64,000 nucleotides of DNA from UBA4615 sp046046245 (GCA_046046245.1 JBJOKE010000069.1:1-64000), one strand, 5' to 3'; shown: positions 8,108 through 17,208, counted from the first letter of the stretch. The notes: generated from the letters alone by a model not told the origin. A program made the numbers and translations.

Positions 8108-9703
8108 ATGACCGATCCGATCCGCCGCGCCCTGATGCAGGCCGCGGGTGCCGCCGCCGGGACCTCGTTCCTCGGCATCCCGATGTCGGTGCTCGCCCAG
8201 GCCGCACGCGGCGGCACCGTGGTCATCGGCAGCCCGCTGCGGCCGCGCCACCTGAATCCGGCGGTGCAGTCGGGCATCGCGACGATGATGCCGGGCGCGC
8301 AGATCTTCGCGACGCCGATGACCATCGACGACGACTGGAAGCCGGTGCCGATGCTCGCGCAGACGTGGTCGGTCTCCGACGACGCCCGCAGCATCACGCT
8401 GAACCTGCGGCGCGACGCGGTGTTCCACGACGGCCGGCCGATCACCTCCGAGGACGTGCAGTTCTCGGTCGAGCAGGTCCGCGACAACCACCCGTTCCGC
8501 TCGATGCTCGCCCCGGTCAACGCGGTGACGCTGCCGGACCGGCACACCGCGGTGATCCGGCTCGCCGAGCCGCATCCGGCGCTCGCGCTCGCGATGACCA
8601 CCGTCTTCATGCCGATCCTGCCGAAGCACGTCTACGGCGACGGCCAGCCATTGCCCACGCACCCGCGAAACGCGCAGAACGTCGTCGGCTCGGGCCCGTT
8701 CCGCGTCGTCGAGTTCAAGCCGGGCGAGCACCTGATCCTCGAGCGCTTCGACCGGTTCTTCATCAAGGACCGGCCGCTGCTCGACCGCCTGATCGTGCGC
8801 GAGTACAAGGACTCGTCGAGCCTGCTGCTCGCCTTCGAGCGCGGCGAGGTCGACATGAACATCTCGCTGTCCGACCCGCGCGACGTCGAGCGGGCGAGGA
8901 AGGTACCGGGCGCGACCGTGGTCTCGGAGTCGGCCCGCGGCATCGGCCCGCTGGTCTGGCTCGCGTTCAACTGCAGGCACCCGCAGCTGCAGGACAAGCG
9001 CGTGCGCCAGGCGATCAGCTACGCGATCGACCGCGAGTTCCTCGTGAAGACCCTGTTCGCCGGCATCCACAAGCGCTCGACCGGACCGCTCTCCAGCGCC
9101 AGCCCGTTCTACACGGCCGATGTCGAGCGCTACGACCTGAACCTGCAGAAGTCGGCGCAGCTGCTCGACGCCGCGGGCCTGAGACCCGGTGCCGACGGCG
9201 TGCGGCTGAAGCTCACGCTGGACGTGCCCCCGGGCACCGCGGACCAGCGGACGATCTCCGAGTACCTGCGCCCGGCGCTCGCGAAGATCGGCGTCGACGT
9301 GACGCTGCGTGCGTCGCCCGACTTCCCGACCTGGGCGCGGCGCGTCTCGAGCTTCCAGTTCGACATGACCACGGACTCCGTCTGGAACTGGGGCGATCCG
9401 GTGATCGGCGTGCACCGCACCTACCAGGCCTCGAACATCCGCGAGGGCGTGATCTGGTCGAACACCCAGCAGTACGCGAACCCGAAGGTCGACGAACTGA
9501 TGGCCGCGGCAGCGAAGGAACGCGACCCGGCCAAGCGCAAGGCCTTCTATCGAGACTTCCAGCGGCAGGTCGTCGACGACTGCCCGATCGCCTTCCTGAT
9601 CGAGCCGAACTACGCGGTGGGCTACCGCCGGATCGCGTCGCCGAAGGCCTCGGTCTGGGGCGTGATGTCGCCCCAGCTGGACCTCGCGCCGGCCAGGGCC
9701 TGA
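8108..9703 (+). CDS. ABC transporter substrate-binding protein, peptide/opine family (SBP_bac_5), Tat-type signal
   Basis: 531-residue periplasmic binding protein of the DppA/OppA family. The N-terminus has a twin-arginine-like signal (IRRALMQAAGAAAGTSF, residues 5-21) ending near ALAQA, suggesting export folded through Tat. The SBP_bac_5 core is recognisable from FHDGRPITSEDVQFSV near residue 110 and VGSGPFRVVEFKPGE near residue 195. It is the first gene of a plus-strand cluster with amidohydrolase, G3E GTPase, two permeases and two ATPases. It is clearly paralogous to the protein starting at 25997: both share SPDFPTWA, PVIGVHRT and GVIWSNTQ in the C-terminal third. The ligand is unknown. 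Confidence 0.92.
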   Translation: MTDPIRRALMQAAGAAAGTSFLGIPMSVLAQAARGGTVVIGSPLRPRHLNPAVQSGIATMMPGAQIFATPMTIDDDWKPVPMLAQTWSVSDDARSITLNLRRDAVFHDGRPITSEDVQFSVEQVRDNHPFRSMLAPVNAVTLPDRHTAVIRLAEPHPALALAMTTVFMPILPKHVYGDGQPLPTHPRNAQNVVGSGPFRVVEFKPGEHLILERFDRFFIKDRPLLDRLIVREYKDSSSLLLAFERGEVDMNISLSDPRDVERARKVPGATVVSESARGIGPLVWLAFNCRHPQLQDKRVRQAISYAIDREFLVKTLFAGIHKRSTGPLSSASPFYTADVERYDLNLQKSAQLLDAAGLRPGADGVRLKLTLDVPPGTADQRTISEYLRPALAKIGVDVTLRASPDFPTWARRVSSFQFDMTTDSVWNWGDPVIGVHRTYQASNIREGVIWSNTQQYANPKVDELMAAAAKERDPAKRKAFYRDFQRQVVDDCPIAFLIEPNYAVGYRRIASPKASVWGVMSPQLDLAPARA

Positions 9704-9733
9704 AACGCAGCGCCGACACCGAATACCGAAACC

Positions 9734-9792
9734 GGAACGTCGCGTTCCACGGAACGCCGCCGTGCCGGTATGTTCGGTCCCGCCAACGTTCC
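9734..9792. promoter_or_regulatory. Cluster of GGAACG half-sites upstream of amidohydrolase
   Basis: A perfect 15-base palindrome, GGAACG-TCG-CGTTCC (9734-9748), is followed by another GGAACG at 9751-9756 and a CGTTCC at 9787-9792, giving four half-sites in 59 bases just before the amidohydrolase ATG at 9807. This could be an internal operator or an mRNA hairpin in the gap between binding protein and amidohydrolase. No matching regulator is identified. Confidence 0.4.
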
Positions 9793-9806
9793 GTCCCGAG
9801 GCCCGC

Positions 9807-11450
9807 ATGTCGCGCACCGTCGTCTACGCCGCCCGCCGGATCCACACGATGGACCCGGCCCGTCCGCAGGCCACGCACGTCGCCGTGCGCGACGGGCGCG
9901 TGCTGTCGGTCGGCCACGTCGATGCGCTGCGCGCCTGGGGACCGTTCGACCTCGACGAGCGTTTCGCGGACAAGGTCCTGCTGCCGGGCTTCGTCGAAGG
10001 CCACAGCCACGTCGGCGAGGGCACCTACTGGCGCTACGTCTACTGCGGGTTCTTCGACCGCACCGATCCCGACGGCCGCGTCTGGCCGGGCGCCAGGAGC
10101 ATCGAGGCAGTCGTCGCGCGGCTGCGCGATGCGCACGCCCGGCTCGCCGACCCGACGGCGCCGCTGTTCGGCTGGGGACTGGATCCGCTCTACTTCGGCG
10201 CGCGCCGGATGACCCGCCAGGACCTGGACGCGGTGAGCGCCGAGCGGCCGATCGGCGTGGTCCACGCGAGCGGACACATCACCAACGCGAACAGCGCCGC
10301 GCTCGCGGCCGCCGGCTACCTGCGCGCCGACCACGACCACCCGGGCATTCCGCTCGACGCCGAGCGGCTGCCGCAGGGCGAGCTGCGCGGGCCGGAGGCG
10401 ATGATGCCGGTGCTGCTGAAGCTGGGCGTGGACCGCGCGGCGCTGGCGGGCGACGAGGCCGGCGTGCGCGCGTTCGCGCGGCTCGCGGTGCGCACCGGCA
10501 CCACCACCGCGACCGACCTCGCCACGCCGATTCCCGACGACGCGGTCGACACGCTGCTGCGGGTCACCGGCGAGGACGCCTTCCCGCTGCGCTTCGTGCC
10601 GGCGATGCACGTGCGCGGCCACTCGCCGCAGGCGGCGATCGAGCGCGCGGTCGCGCTCAAGGCGCGCTCCACCGACCGGCTGCGGCTCGGCCGGGTGAAG
10701 GCGCACGCCGACGGCTCGATCCAGGGCTTCACCGCCCGGATGCGCTGGCCCGGCTACCACAACGGCGCACCGCAGGGCCTCTGGTACATCGAGCCCGAGA
10801 CCTTGCGCGCGCTCTACGAGCTCGGGCTGCAGCACGGCATCCAGGTCCACACCCACACGAACGGCGACGCGGCCATCGAGCTCGCGATCGAGACCCTGCA
10901 CGACGCGCTGCGCGCGCGGCCGGCCTTCGACCACCGCTTCACGCTGCAGCACTGCCAGCTCGCCGATACCGCGCAGCTGCGGAAGATGAAGGCGCTCGGG
11001 ATGTGCGCGAACTTCTTCGCGAACCACCACTTCCACTGGGGCGACGCGCACTACACGCAGACCGTGGGCCCCGACCGCGCCGAGCGGATGAACCCGTGCC
11101 GCAGCGCGCAGGACATCGGCGTACCGTACACGATCCACTCCGACGCGCCGGTCACGCCACTCGGGCCGCTGCACGTCGCGTGGTGCGCGGTGAACCGGCT
11201 GACCGCGAGCGGCCGTCTGCTCGGCGCGCACGAGCGGATCGGCGTGCCCGAGGCGCTGCGGGCGATCACGCTCGGCGCCGCCTACACGCTGCACCTCGAC
11301 GGCGAGATCGGCTCGATCGAGTGCGGCAAGCATGCCGACTTCGCGGTGCTCGAGGACGACCCGCTCGAGGTCGCGCCCGAGCGGCTGAAGGACGTGCGCG
11401 TCTGGGGCACGGTCCACGGCGGACGGCCGCACGCCGCCGCGACGGCCTGA
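9807..11450 (+). CDS. Amidohydrolase, YtcJ-like (Amidohydro_3) family
   Basis: 547-residue metal-dependent hydrolase of the amidohydrolase superfamily. Visible metal-site residues: HxH in VEGHSHVG near residue 63, a lysine in RVKAHADGS near residue 297, histidines in QVHTHTNGD near residue 350 and LQHCQ near residue 385, and the aspartate in IHSDAPVTP near residue 445. The C-terminal composite beta domain ends with IECGKHADFAVLEDDP. The ATG at 9807 is preferred over one at 9762 because MSRTVVYAARRIHTMD aligns with the family start. It follows the binding protein and precedes a G3E GTPase by 5 bases. It has no signal peptide, so it acts in the cytoplasm on imported substrate. It resembles the enzyme at 24020. 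Substrate unknown. Confidence 0.9.
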   Translation: MSRTVVYAARRIHTMDPARPQATHVAVRDGRVLSVGHVDALRAWGPFDLDERFADKVLLPGFVEGHSHVGEGTYWRYVYCGFFDRTDPDGRVWPGARSIEAVVARLRDAHARLADPTAPLFGWGLDPLYFGARRMTRQDLDAVSAERPIGVVHASGHITNANSAALAAAGYLRADHDHPGIPLDAERLPQGELRGPEAMMPVLLKLGVDRAALAGDEAGVRAFARLAVRTGTTTATDLATPIPDDAVDTLLRVTGEDAFPLRFVPAMHVRGHSPQAAIERAVALKARSTDRLRLGRVKAHADGSIQGFTARMRWPGYHNGAPQGLWYIEPETLRALYELGLQHGIQVHTHTNGDAAIELAIETLHDALRARPAFDHRFTLQHCQLADTAQLRKMKALGMCANFFANHHFHWGDAHYTQTVGPDRAERMNPCRSAQDIGVPYTIHSDAPVTPLGPLHVAWCAVNRLTASGRLLGAHERIGVPEALRAITLGAAYTLHLDGEIGSIECGKHADFAVLEDDPLEVAPERLKDVRVWGTVHGGRPHAAATA

Positions 11451-11455
11451 CGGCG

Positions 11456-12388
11456 ATGCTGCCCGCGGTCGTCGTCGGCGGCTGGCTCGGTGCGGGCAAG
11501 ACCACGCTGGTCAACCGCCTGCTTCGCGCGGCCGGCGGTCGCCGGATCGCGGTGATGGTCAACGACTTCGGCGACGTCCCGATCGACGCCGACCTGATCG
11601 AGTCGCGCGACGGATCGGTGATGAACCTCGCCGGCGGCTGCGTGTGCTGCGCGGTGGGCAGCGACCTCGTCGAGGCGCTGGTGGCGCTGCCCGGGCGCTC
11701 GCCGGGCTTCGACCTGGTGCTGGTGGAGACCAGCGGCGTCGCGCTGCCGGCCTCGGTCGCGCGCGCGGTGCGCCTGGTGCCCGGCATCGAGGTCGAGGGC
11801 ACGGTCGTGCTGGCCGACGCCGAGACGGTCCGCGCGCGCGCGGACGACCGGCACGTCGGCGACATGGTCCGGCAGCAGCTCGCCGAGGCCGACCTGCTGG
11901 TGCTGAACAAGCTCGACCTGGTCGCCGCCGACGCGCGCCCCGCGCTGCGGGCGTGGCTGCGCGGGGCCGCGCCGCGGGCGCCGGTGGTCGAGGCGATCGA
12001 GGCCGACGTGCCGACCGAAGCGGTGCTCGGGCTCGCCGATGTCCCCCCGCGCCCCTTCGCGCCGATCCGCCCCGCTTCGCCCGCTGCGACCACCTTCGAG
12101 AGCGCGAGCTTCGGGCTCGACGGTCGTCACGACCTCGCCGCGCTCGGCGCCGCGCTCGCCGATCCCGCCCTCGGGCTGGTCCGCGCGAAGGGCGTGCTGC
12201 GCGATGCCGCCGGCGGCCGAGCGGTGCTGCAGGCGGTGGGCGCGCGGGTGCGCACCGGCCCGGCGCCGGCCGCCAGCCCGGCGGCCGACGTCGACGCACC
12301 GTCGCGCCTCGTCGTCATCGGCCTGCGCGGCACGCTCGATCCGGCGGCCGTCGCGGCGCGGATCGCCGCCACCCGCCTCCCCGACTGA
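11456..12388 (+). CDS. G3E-family GTPase (CobW/COG0523-like), probable metallochaperone
   Basis: 310-residue P-loop GTPase. Walker A is GGWLGAGKTT (residues 8-17), the hallmark metal-binding C-x-C-C is in GGCVCC near residues 60-65, Walker B/switch is VETSG near residue 92, and the guanine-specificity NKLD is near residue 146. A short C-terminal CobW domain follows. Members deliver zinc, cobalt or other metals to client enzymes, or act as zinc-stress chaperones. It starts 5 bases after the amidohydrolase stop and 5 bases before the permease gene, so co-expression is likely. The simplest reading is metal loading of that amidohydrolase. No CobN or nitrile hydratase is nearby. Confidence 0.88.
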   Translation: MLPAVVVGGWLGAGKTTLVNRLLRAAGGRRIAVMVNDFGDVPIDADLIESRDGSVMNLAGGCVCCAVGSDLVEALVALPGRSPGFDLVLVETSGVALPASVARAVRLVPGIEVEGTVVLADAETVRARADDRHVGDMVRQQLAEADLLVLNKLDLVAADARPALRAWLRGAAPRAPVVEAIEADVPTEAVLGLADVPPRPFAPIRPASPAATTFESASFGLDGRHDLAALGAALADPALGLVRAKGVLRDAAGGRAVLQAVGARVRTGPAPAASPAADVDAPSRLVVIGLRGTLDPAAVAARIAATRLPD

Positions 12389-12393
12389 GTCCG

Positions 12394-13368
12394 ATGGCCA
12401 CGCTCGTCGCCACCCTGAAGCGCCTCGCCTACGCCGCGGGCCTGATCTTCGCCGTCCTGACGATCAACTTCACGCTGATCCACGCGGCGCCCGGCGACCC
12501 CGCGATGGTGATCGCCGGCGAGATGGGCGGCGCGGACCAGGCCACCCTCGACACCATCCGCCGCACCTACGGCCTCGACCGCCCGATCCTCGAGCAGTAC
12601 GCCACCTACGTCGGCCGGGCATTGCGCGGCGACCTCGGCACGTCCTACCTGTACAACCAGCCGGTCGTCGACCTGATCCTGCAGCGGCTGCCGGCGACGG
12701 TGCTGCTGGTGCTCACCGCGCTGCTCTCGGCGATCGCCGTCGGCACGATGGCCGGCGTCTGGGCCTCGCGCCGGCCCCATGGCGTGGGCAGCGGCGCGGT
12801 CACGATCCTGTCGCTGGTGGGCTACTCGATGCCGACCTTCTGGACCGGCATCCTGCTGGTGATCCTGTTCGGCAAGGTGATCCCGATCATGCCGATCGCC
12901 GGCATGCGCGACGTCCGCGTCTACGGGGGCTGGTGGGTGACCTCGCTCGACGTGCTGCACCACCTCGTGCTGCCGGCCTTCACGCTCGCGATCGTCTACA
13001 TGGCGCAGTACAGCCGGCTGTCGCGCGCGAGCATGCTCGAGGTGCTGGGCTCGGACTACATCCGGACCGCGCGCGCGAAGGGCCTGGCCGAAGGCCTGGT
13101 CGTGTGGAAACACGCGCTGCGCAACGCGCTGATGCCGGTGGTGACGATCGCCGGCCTGCAGTTCGGCAACCTGATCTCCGGCGCGGTGCTCGTCGAGACG
13201 GTGTTCTCGTGGCCGGGGCTCGGCACGCTCGCCTACGACTCGATCCTCGGCCGCGACTATCCGACGCTGCTCGGCGTGCTGTTCTTCTCGTCGGTGCTCG
13301 TCATCGTCGCGAACCTGCTGACCGACCTCGCCTACCGCTGGATCGACCCGCGACTGCGCGCCCGCTGA
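12394..13368 (+). CDS. ABC transporter permease, DppB/OppB type
   Basis: 324-residue inner-membrane permease with six predicted helices. The N-terminal helix and the periplasmic loop with HAAPGDPAMVIAGE are typical of the DppB family, as is LRGDLGTSY near residue 80. The EAA loop that contacts the ATPase is near residues 215-235 (EVLGSDYIRTARAKGL). It begins 5 bases after the G3E GTPase stop and is followed by the second permease after 5 bases. It forms the membrane channel with the DppC-like subunit and probably serves both binding proteins in this window, since no second permease pair is present. Confidence 0.93.
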   Translation: MATLVATLKRLAYAAGLIFAVLTINFTLIHAAPGDPAMVIAGEMGGADQATLDTIRRTYGLDRPILEQYATYVGRALRGDLGTSYLYNQPVVDLILQRLPATVLLVLTALLSAIAVGTMAGVWASRRPHGVGSGAVTILSLVGYSMPTFWTGILLVILFGKVIPIMPIAGMRDVRVYGGWWVTSLDVLHHLVLPAFTLAIVYMAQYSRLSRASMLEVLGSDYIRTARAKGLAEGLVVWKHALRNALMPVVTIAGLQFGNLISGAVLVETVFSWPGLGTLAYDSILGRDYPTLLGVLFFSSVLVIVANLLTDLAYRWIDPRLRAR

Positions 13369-13373
13369 CGACG

Positions 13374-14267
13374 ATGAACCCGGTGACCTCGCCCCCCGCT
13401 TCCGCCGCCGCCCCGGTCGACGTGCTGTCGCCCTCGCGCGAGGCCTGGCGCGTCTTCCGCCGCAACAAGGCCGCGATGGTCGGGCTCGCGCTGCTCGGCA
13501 CGGTGATCGCGCTGATGGCGCTGGGGCCCCTGCTGTGGCCGGTGGCGCCCTTCGAGATCGTCGGCCGCCCGTTCACGCCGCCCTTCGAGGAGGGCACGCT
13601 GCCGCTCGGCTCCGACTACCTCGGCCGCGACATCCTCGCCGGCATGGTGGTCGGCGGCCGCGCGACGCTTGCCGTGGGCCTCTCGGCCGCGGCCATCACC
13701 GTGACCATCGGGCTGTCGGTCGGGGCGCTCGCCGGCTACTTCGGCGGCTGGATCGACGAGGCGCTGTCGCGCTTCACCGAGGTCTTCCAGGTGATGCCCT
13801 CGCTGCTGTTCGCGATGGTGCTGATGACGCTGTTCGACCCGTCGCTCACCACGGCGGTGATCGCGATCGGACTGGTCGCCTGGACCTCGACCGCGCGGCT
13901 CGCGCGGGCGGAGTTCATGCGGCTGCGGCGCCTGGAGTACGTGAGCGCCGCGCGCGCGCTGGGCGCCGGACCGCTGCGGCTGATGCTGCGCGAGATCCTG
14001 CCGAACGCCGCGCCGCCGCTGATCGTCTCGGCCACCCTGGTCGTCGGCGTCGCGATCCTGTTCGAGGCGGGCCTGAGCTTCCTCGGGCTGTCGGACCCGA
14101 ACGTGATGAGCTGGGGGCTGATGATCGGCTCGAACCGCAAGTACGTGCTCGACGCGTGGTGGGCGGTGACCTTCCCGGGCGCGGCGATCTTCCTCACGGT
14201 GCTCGGCGTGAGCCTGGTGGGTGACGGGCTCAACGACGCGCTCAACCCGAAGATGCACCTGCGATGA
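13374..14267 (+). CDS. ABC transporter permease, DppC/OppC type
   Basis: 297-residue permease. It has the OppC-type N-terminal segment (REAWRVFRRNKAAMVGLALL), a periplasmic loop with LPLGSDYLGRDI near residue 80, and the EAA loop near residues 185-205 (EYVSAARALGAGPLRLM). The C-terminal LSFLGLSDPNVMSWGLMI is strongly conserved in the family. Its last codons overlap the downstream ATPase start by ATGA, so the two are translationally coupled. It pairs with the DppB-like subunit to form the channel. Confidence 0.93.
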   Translation: MNPVTSPPASAAAPVDVLSPSREAWRVFRRNKAAMVGLALLGTVIALMALGPLLWPVAPFEIVGRPFTPPFEEGTLPLGSDYLGRDILAGMVVGGRATLAVGLSAAAITVTIGLSVGALAGYFGGWIDEALSRFTEVFQVMPSLLFAMVLMTLFDPSLTTAVIAIGLVAWTSTARLARAEFMRLRRLEYVSAARALGAGPLRLMLREILPNAAPPLIVSATLVVGVAILFEAGLSFLGLSDPNVMSWGLMIGSNRKYVLDAWWAVTFPGAAIFLTVLGVSLVGDGLNDALNPKMHLR

Positions 14268-15262
14268 CCGCACCGCTGCTGCAGGTCGAGGACCTGTCCG
14301 TCGAGTTCGACACCCGCCGCGGCGTCGCGCGCGTGCTCGAGTCGGTGTCGTTCGCGCTCGGCCGCGGCGAGACGCTGGGCCTGGTCGGCGAGTCCGGCTG
14401 CGGCAAGAGCATGACCGCGCTCGCGATCATGCGGCTGATCCCGAACCCGCCCGGCCGCATCACCGCCGGTCGCGTCCGCTTCGAGGGCCGCGACCTGCTC
14501 GCGCTCGACGACGCGGCGATGCGCGAGGTGCGCGGCAACCGCGTGTCGATGATCTTCCAGGAGCCGATGACCTCGCTGAACCCGGTGTTCACCGTGGGCG
14601 AGCAGATCGCGGAAGCCGTGCGGCTGCACCGCCGGCTCGACCGGCGGGCCGCGCACGCGCGCGCCGTGGAGATGCTCGCCGCGGTCGGCATCCCCGCGCC
14701 CGCGCGCCGGGTCGACGAGTACCCGCACCAGTTCTCCGGCGGCATGCGCCAGCGGGTGATGATCGCGATGGCGCTCGCCTGCGACCCGGCGGTGCTGATC
14801 GCCGACGAGCCGACCACCGCGCTCGACGTGACGGTGCAGGCGCAGATCTTCGACCTGATCTCGGACCTGCGCGAGCGCACCGGCACGGCCGTCGTGCTCA
14901 TCACGCACGACATGGGCGCGATCGCCGAGATGACCGACCGGGTCGCGGTGATGTACGCCGGGCGCATCGTCGAGGAAGGCCCGGTGGCCGACGTGCTCGG
15001 CGAGCCGCTGCACCCCTACACGCGCGGGCTGATCGCCTGCGCGCCGGGCCGCCGCACGACCGCCGCGGGCGCCCCGCTCGAGGAGATTCCCGGCACCGTG
15101 CCCTCGCTGCTGGAGCGGCGCGGCGGCTGCGCCTTCGCCGATCGCTGCCGCGACGCGATGCCGGTCTGTCGCGAGGGCCTGCCCGCCGAGACGCTGATCG
15201 AAGGCGGTCGGCGGCGGGTGCTCTGCTGGCTGCACGCCGATCGGGCGAAGGAGGCCGCATGA
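14264..15262 (+). CDS. ABC transporter ATP-binding protein, DppD/OppD type
   Basis: 332-residue ATPase. Walker A is GESGCGKS near residues 43-50, the signature QFSGGMRQRV is near residue 156, Walker B is LIADEPTTALD near residue 177, and the H-loop is ITHDMG near residue 213. The OppD-type C-terminal extension carries a cysteine set (GGCAFADRCRDAMPVC) resembling the iron-sulfur or zinc-binding tail of the family. Start and stop codons overlap both neighbours by four bases (ATGA), so the ATPase pair and DppC-like permease form a tightly coupled unit. Confidence 0.93.
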   Translation: MTAPLLQVEDLSVEFDTRRGVARVLESVSFALGRGETLGLVGESGCGKSMTALAIMRLIPNPPGRITAGRVRFEGRDLLALDDAAMREVRGNRVSMIFQEPMTSLNPVFTVGEQIAEAVRLHRRLDRRAAHARAVEMLAAVGIPAPARRVDEYPHQFSGGMRQRVMIAMALACDPAVLIADEPTTALDVTVQAQIFDLISDLRERTGTAVVLITHDMGAIAEMTDRVAVMYAGRIVEEGPVADVLGEPLHPYTRGLIACAPGRRTTAAGAPLEEIPGTVPSLLERRGGCAFADRCRDAMPVCREGLPAETLIEGGRRRVLCWLHADRAKEAA

Positions 15263-16326
15263 GCGCCGAGTCGGCGTCCGAGACCCGCCACGCCGAGGCG
15301 GCGGCGGCGTCGCCGCGCGCGGCGGACGACGTGCTGCTGCGCGTCGAGGGACTGAAGGTGCACTTCCCCATCGGCGGCGGCCTGCTCGGCCGGCCGAAGG
15401 CCGTCGTGCGGGCGGTCGACGGCATCGACTTCTCCGTGCGCCGCGGCCGCACCTTCGGCATCGTCGGCGAGAGCGGCTCGGGCAAGAGCACCACTGCGCT
15501 CGCGGTGATGCGGCTGGTCAAGCACACCGCCGGCACGATCCGGCTCGGCGACGACGACGTCGGCGCGGCCTCCGGCGAGGCGCTGCGGCGGATGCGCCGG
15601 CGCTTCCAGATGGTGTTCCAGGACCCGTTCGCCTCGCTGAACCCGCGCAAGCGCGCCGGCGACGCCGTCCGCGAGGCGCTGGACCTGATGGAGGCCGGCG
15701 AGCCGTCGGCGCGCGCGGCCCGCGTCGCCGAACTCTTCGCGCAGACCGGCCTGCGGCCCGAGCAGCAGATGCTCTTCCCGCACCAGTTCTCGGGCGGCCA
15801 GCGGCAGCGGATCGTGCTCGCCCGCGCGCTCGCCGCGAACCCCGAGCTGGTCGTCTGCGACGAGCCGGTCTCGGCGCTCGACGTCGCGATCCAGGCGCAG
15901 ATCCTCAACCTGATGCGTCGCCTGCAGGACGAGCTCGGGCTCACCTACCTGTTCATCTCGCACGACCTCGGCGTGATCCGCCACATGTGCGACGAGGTCG
16001 CGGTGATGTACCTGGGGCTCGTCGTCGAGCAGGCGCCGCGCGAGGCGCTCTTCGTCCGGCCGCTGCATCCGTACACGCTCGCGCTGTGGTCGGCCGCACC
16101 CTCGTTCGACCCGGCAGCGCGCGGACGTGGCCATCGGATCCGGCTGCAGGGCGATCCGCCGAGCCCGATCGACGTGCCGGCCGGCTGCCGCTTCGCCGGG
16201 CGCTGTCCGTTCGCCGAGGACCGCTGCCGCAGCGAGGCGCCGGCGCTGCGGGAGGTCGCGCCCGGCCACCGGGTCGCCTGCCACCGCGTGACCGACGACG
16301 GCGCCCCGGCCTACCCGCTGCCCTGA
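15259..16326 (+). CDS. ABC transporter ATP-binding protein, DppF/OppF type
   Basis: 355-residue ATPase, partner of the DppD-like subunit. Walker A is GESGSGKST near residue 74, the signature HQFSGGQRQRI is near residue 177, Walker B is VVCDEPVSALD near residue 200, followed by ISHDLGVIRHM. The C-terminal oligopeptide extension has the cysteines in GCRFAGRCPFAEDRC. A 23-residue Ala/Glu-rich N-terminal stretch precedes the ATPase fold, slightly longer than usual. This is the last transporter gene of the operon; 66 bases separate it from the fatty-acid-hydroxylase-like gene. Confidence 0.93.
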   Translation: MSAESASETRHAEAAAASPRAADDVLLRVEGLKVHFPIGGGLLGRPKAVVRAVDGIDFSVRRGRTFGIVGESGSGKSTTALAVMRLVKHTAGTIRLGDDDVGAASGEALRRMRRRFQMVFQDPFASLNPRKRAGDAVREALDLMEAGEPSARAARVAELFAQTGLRPEQQMLFPHQFSGGQRQRIVLARALAANPELVVCDEPVSALDVAIQAQILNLMRRLQDELGLTYLFISHDLGVIRHMCDEVAVMYLGLVVEQAPREALFVRPLHPYTLALWSAAPSFDPAARGRGHRIRLQGDPPSPIDVPAGCRFAGRCPFAEDRCRSEAPALREVAPGHRVACHRVTDDGAPAYPLP

Positions 16327-16392
16327 GCGGCCCCCGCTGCTAACCTGTCGGCAGTCCATCAGCAGGCGGCCGGACCGCCACGGAGGTGTCGG

Positions 16393-17208
16393 ATGACGAT
16401 GAGCGCGCGCCAGCGGGCCTTCCGCGAGCAGTACCGGTCCAACATCAGCCCGCGCTACAACGGGCTCGTCCACGTCGCCGTCATCTACGCGGCGGGCCTC
16501 GGCGCGATCGCGTGGTGCGCGGGCCGCCTGCAGGATGTCGGCTGGGAATGGCTGGTGATCCTGCCGGTGGCGCTGGCCGGCAACTTCGCGGAGTGGGCGA
16601 TGCACCGTCACGTGATGCACCGGAAGATCGACGTGTTCGCGCTGCGCGCGATCTACGACCGCCACACCCGCCAGCACCACCAGTACTTCACCGACAACGT
16701 GTGGACGATCGACACCGTCCGCGAGTTCCGGATCGTCTTCTTCCCGTGGCGGCTGCTGGCCGTGCTCGCCGTGCTGGGCACGCTGTTCGGCTGGATCGCG
16801 TCGCTGCTGTGGAACGCGAACGCCGGCTACTTCGTCTTCATGACGATGGTGGGCCACTACCTCGTCTACGAGTTCATGCACTACTGCTGCCACGTGCCCG
16901 ACAACGCGTTCGTGACACGGTTCCCGTTCGTCTCGACGATCCGGCGGCACCACACCTTCCACCACAACCAGGGGATCATGATGCACTACAACATGAACCT
17001 CACCTTCCCGGTGGCGGACTGGTTCATGAAGACCTCCGACCTCGACCGCGGCCTGGTCGGTACGCTGCTCAACGGCATGGACACGCGGTACGTCCGCGAG
17101 GAACTCAAGCCGATCATCGCGCGGTTCCGCCACGACGACACGCGCGTGACGCTCGACGGTCCGCAGCTGACCGAGGACGAGCGGCGGGTGCTCTCGCCCT
17201 CGGCATGA
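16393..17208 (+). CDS. Fatty acid hydroxylase / sterol desaturase superfamily membrane protein
   Basis: 271-residue membrane protein with three histidine boxes of the non-haem di-iron hydroxylase superfamily: HRHVMH near residue 73, RQHHQYF near residue 95 and RRHHTFHHNQ near residue 186, plus isolated membrane histidines in MVGHYLVYEFMHY. Hydrophobic helices separate the boxes. A good ribosome site, GGAGGTG, precedes the ATG at 16393. It follows the ABC-transporter operon on the same strand by 66 bases and could be co-transcribed, but a link in function is not evident. The likely reaction is oxygen-dependent hydroxylation or desaturation of a lipid chain. The substrate is unknown. Confidence 0.85.
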   Translation: MTMSARQRAFREQYRSNISPRYNGLVHVAVIYAAGLGAIAWCAGRLQDVGWEWLVILPVALAGNFAEWAMHRHVMHRKIDVFALRAIYDRHTRQHHQYFTDNVWTIDTVREFRIVFFPWRLLAVLAVLGTLFGWIASLLWNANAGYFVFMTMVGHYLVYEFMHYCCHVPDNAFVTRFPFVSTIRRHHTFHHNQGIMMHYNMNLTFPVADWFMKTSDLDRGLVGTLLNGMDTRYVREELKPIIARFRHDDTRVTLDGPQLTEDERRVLSPSA

